From the NCBI GenBank assembly GCA_035541265.1, contig DATKNQ010000046.1, positions 1 through 6,882 of the forward strand: a stretch of DNA of 6,882 nt. The letters are read 5' to 3'. The position numbers were made by a program, and so were the translations under genes. Every line of letters begins with the position of its first letter. Positions within the stretch are counted from its first letter, which is position 1. The notes beneath the pieces are model-generated. The model saw only the letters and a list, made by a program, of their open reading frames with translations, made no database searches and was not told the DNA's origin. Of this stretch, positions 5,515-6,882 are shown in pieces. This DNA is from Bog-159 sp035541265. Its GTDB lineage: Bacteria; Acidobacteriota; Terriglobia; Bryobacterales; Bryobacteraceae.

Positions 5515-6882
5515 ATGCGGACTTTCGCACTTTTGCTGCTTTCCACAGGTGTAATCTGCGCGCAGGTAGATTTCAGCGCGCTCAAGGAATTGAAGTACCG
5601 CGAAATCGGGCCATTTCGCGGCGGCCGCGCTGTTGCCGTGGCCGGCATCACCACACAGCCTTCCACTTACTTCTTCGGCGCCACCGGGGGCGGGATTTGG
5701 AAGACCACCGATAGCGGCGCGACGTGGTTGCCGGTCTCTGACGGGCAACTGAAGAGCGGATCGGTAGGCGCCCTGGCCGTTTCCGAGTCCGACCCCAACG
5801 TCATCTATGCCGGTATGGGCGAAGCTTGTGTGCGCGGCAATGCGGCCAACGGCGACGGCGTCTACAAGTCGGTCGATAGCGGCAAAACCTGGAAGCACGT
5901 GGGGCTCACCGACAGCTATCACATCGGGCGCATCGCGATCAATCCACGCAACCCCGACATCGTTTTCGTCGCCGCCCTCGGCCACTTGTTTGGCCCCAAC
6001 GAGGAGCGCGGTGTTTTCCGCTCGAAGGACGGTGGCAAGACCTGGCAAAAGGTCCTCTATCGCGATGCTGACACCGGCGCCGTCGATCTCTCGATGGACC
6101 CGTCGAATCCCAACCTGATCTATGCCACGCTCTGGCAGGTACGCCGCAAACCGTGGACGTTTGAAAGCGGCGGCAAAGGCAGCGGCCTGTTCCAATCGAC
6201 GGACGGCGGCGATACCTGGACCGAGCTCACGCACAACGAAGGCATGCCCAAAGGCACGATCGGCCGCATTGGTGTGGCCATTTCGCCGGTCAATTCCGAT
6301 CGCGTCTGGGCGATCGTGGAAGCGGCCGAGGGCGGCGTCTACCGCAGCGACGATCGCGGCAAGAAATGGCATCGGCTGAATTCGGAAAACAAGCTCCGGC
6401 AGCGCGCCTGGTATTACTCGCACATCTTCGCCGATCCGAAGAGCGCCGACATGGTCTACGTGTTGAACACCGCCATGTGGAAGTCGGTCGATGGAGGCGA
6501 CAAGTTTTCGCTGATCCGCGCGCCCCACGGCGACCGTCACGCCTTGTGGATCGCGCCGAACGATCCGGATCGCATGATCGAAAGCGACGATGGCGGCGCC
6601 ACGATCTCCAACAATGGCGGCCGCACCTGGTCGACCGAGAATAACCAGCCGACCGCGCAGTTCTACCGCGTCGCGCTTGACAGTGATTATCCCTATCACA
6701 TCTACGGCGCGCAGCAGGACAACACCACGGTGCGCATTGCGAGCCGCAGCGATGGATTCGGCGGCATCGGCGAGCGCGACTGGTATCCGGTGGGCGGCGG
6801 CGAAAGCGGATGGATCGCGCCCGACCCGCGCGACTCGCAGATCGTCTACGCGGGCTCCTACGACGGCCTCCTCACACGCTAC
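5515..6882 (+). CDS. Secreted Asp-box (BNR / VPS10-sortilin-like) beta-propeller protein, N-terminal part (cut by right edge)
   Basis: 456 codons are visible and the frame is open at the right edge; family members often reach about 1000 residues. A short signal peptide (MRTFALLLLSTGVICA, probable cleavage before Q17) predicts export. The mature protein opens with the family block YREIGPFRGGRAVAVAG, then GATGGGIWKTTDSGATW (55-71). Seven Asp-box motifs (S/T-x-D-x-G-x-T-W) begin at residues 64, 119, 170, 228, 277, 324 and 365, spaced 41-58 residues apart, as expected for propeller blades. The sixth ends in KF, and the seventh (SNNGGRTW) has Asn for Asp. This architecture is annotated as BNR-repeat glycosyl hydrolase or VPS10/sortilin-like. 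The fold does not prove glycosidase activity, and no catalytic residues can be assigned. This family is numerous in Acidobacteria. An overlapping antisense frame is a shadow. The start is chosen because it gives a clean signal peptide; there is no ribosome binding site. Confidence 0.88.
   Translation, partial: MRTFALLLLSTGVICAQVDFSALKELKYREIGPFRGGRAVAVAGITTQPSTYFFGATGGGIWKTTDSGATWLPVSDGQLKSGSVGALAVSESDPNVIYAGMGEACVRGNAANGDGVYKSVDSGKTWKHVGLTDSYHIGRIAINPRNPDIVFVAALGHLFGPNEERGVFRSKDGGKTWQKVLYRDADTGAVDLSMDPSNPNLIYATLWQVRRKPWTFESGGKGSGLFQSTDGGDTWTELTHNEGMPKGTIGRIGVAISPVNSDRVWAIVEAAEGGVYRSDDRGKKWHRLNSENKLRQRAWYYSHIFADPKSADMVYVLNTAMWKSVDGGDKFSLIRAPHGDRHALWIAPNDPDRMIESDDGGATISNNGGRTWSTENNQPTAQFYRVALDSDYPYHIYGAQQDNTTVRIASRSDGFGGIGERDWYPVGGGESGWIAPDPRDSQIVYAGSYDGLLTRY

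Noticed and set aside
5503..6699. 398-codon open frame on the minus strand
   Set aside because: It is antisense to the Asp-box gene, whose repeats and signal peptide are clear. Its composition (Asp, Val, Ala, Arg, Gly repeats) mirrors the Asp-box codons, and it has no family features.

Overview
This GC-rich, gene-dense window probably comes from an acidobacterium of the Solibacter/Bryobacter type. The main reason is the protein at the right edge. It belongs to the secreted Asp-box (BNR/VPS10-sortilin-like) beta-propeller family that is greatly expanded in that phylum, and it sits near a secreted serine beta-lactamase-like hydrolase. This assignment rests on family knowledge and style, not on a marker gene, so treat it as moderate.

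Layout. Minus strand: the N-terminal part of a secreted SxxK serine hydrolase (303 down to the left edge), a 265-base gap (304-568) with a weak terminator candidate and a promoter-like box, and a complete polyphosphate kinase gene, ppk1 (2731 down to 569). A divergent intergenic region (2732-2865) follows, with a 9-bp inverted repeat beside the ppk start and a good sigma70-like promoter facing right. Plus strand: a tight run of rplU (L21), rpmA (L27), obg (ribosome-assembly GTPase) and a GT4-family glycosyltransferase (2866-5493). Gaps in this run are 7, 0 and -4 bases, so it is very probably one operon. After 21 bases comes a secreted Asp-box propeller protein (5515 onward) that is cut by the right edge.

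How the genes fit together. L21, L27 and Obg all act on the large ribosomal subunit, and rplU-rpmA-obg is a conserved bacterial cluster. The glycosyltransferase is translationally coupled to obg through an ATGA overlap. Its sequence recalls the cyanobacterial UDP-glucose:tetrahydrobiopterin glucosyltransferases more than a generic cell-wall enzyme. Ppk1 makes polyphosphate and is transcribed away from the ribosomal operon.

Most notable points. (1) obg has no ATG, GTG or TTG at the position homology demands. Its conserved N-terminus starts at a CTG directly after the rpmA stop codon, in the same frame. (2) Three separate upstream regions share a GTTGTA-N3-T box that looks like an extended -10 element. 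One of them lies so close to its gene that the mRNA would be nearly leaderless. (3) The ppk leader has an inverted repeat abutting the first ATG. (4) The glycosyltransferase may be pteridine-specific. I saw no CRISPR array, insertion sequence, tRNA, rRNA or phage gene, and most of the window is ordinary chromosomal core.
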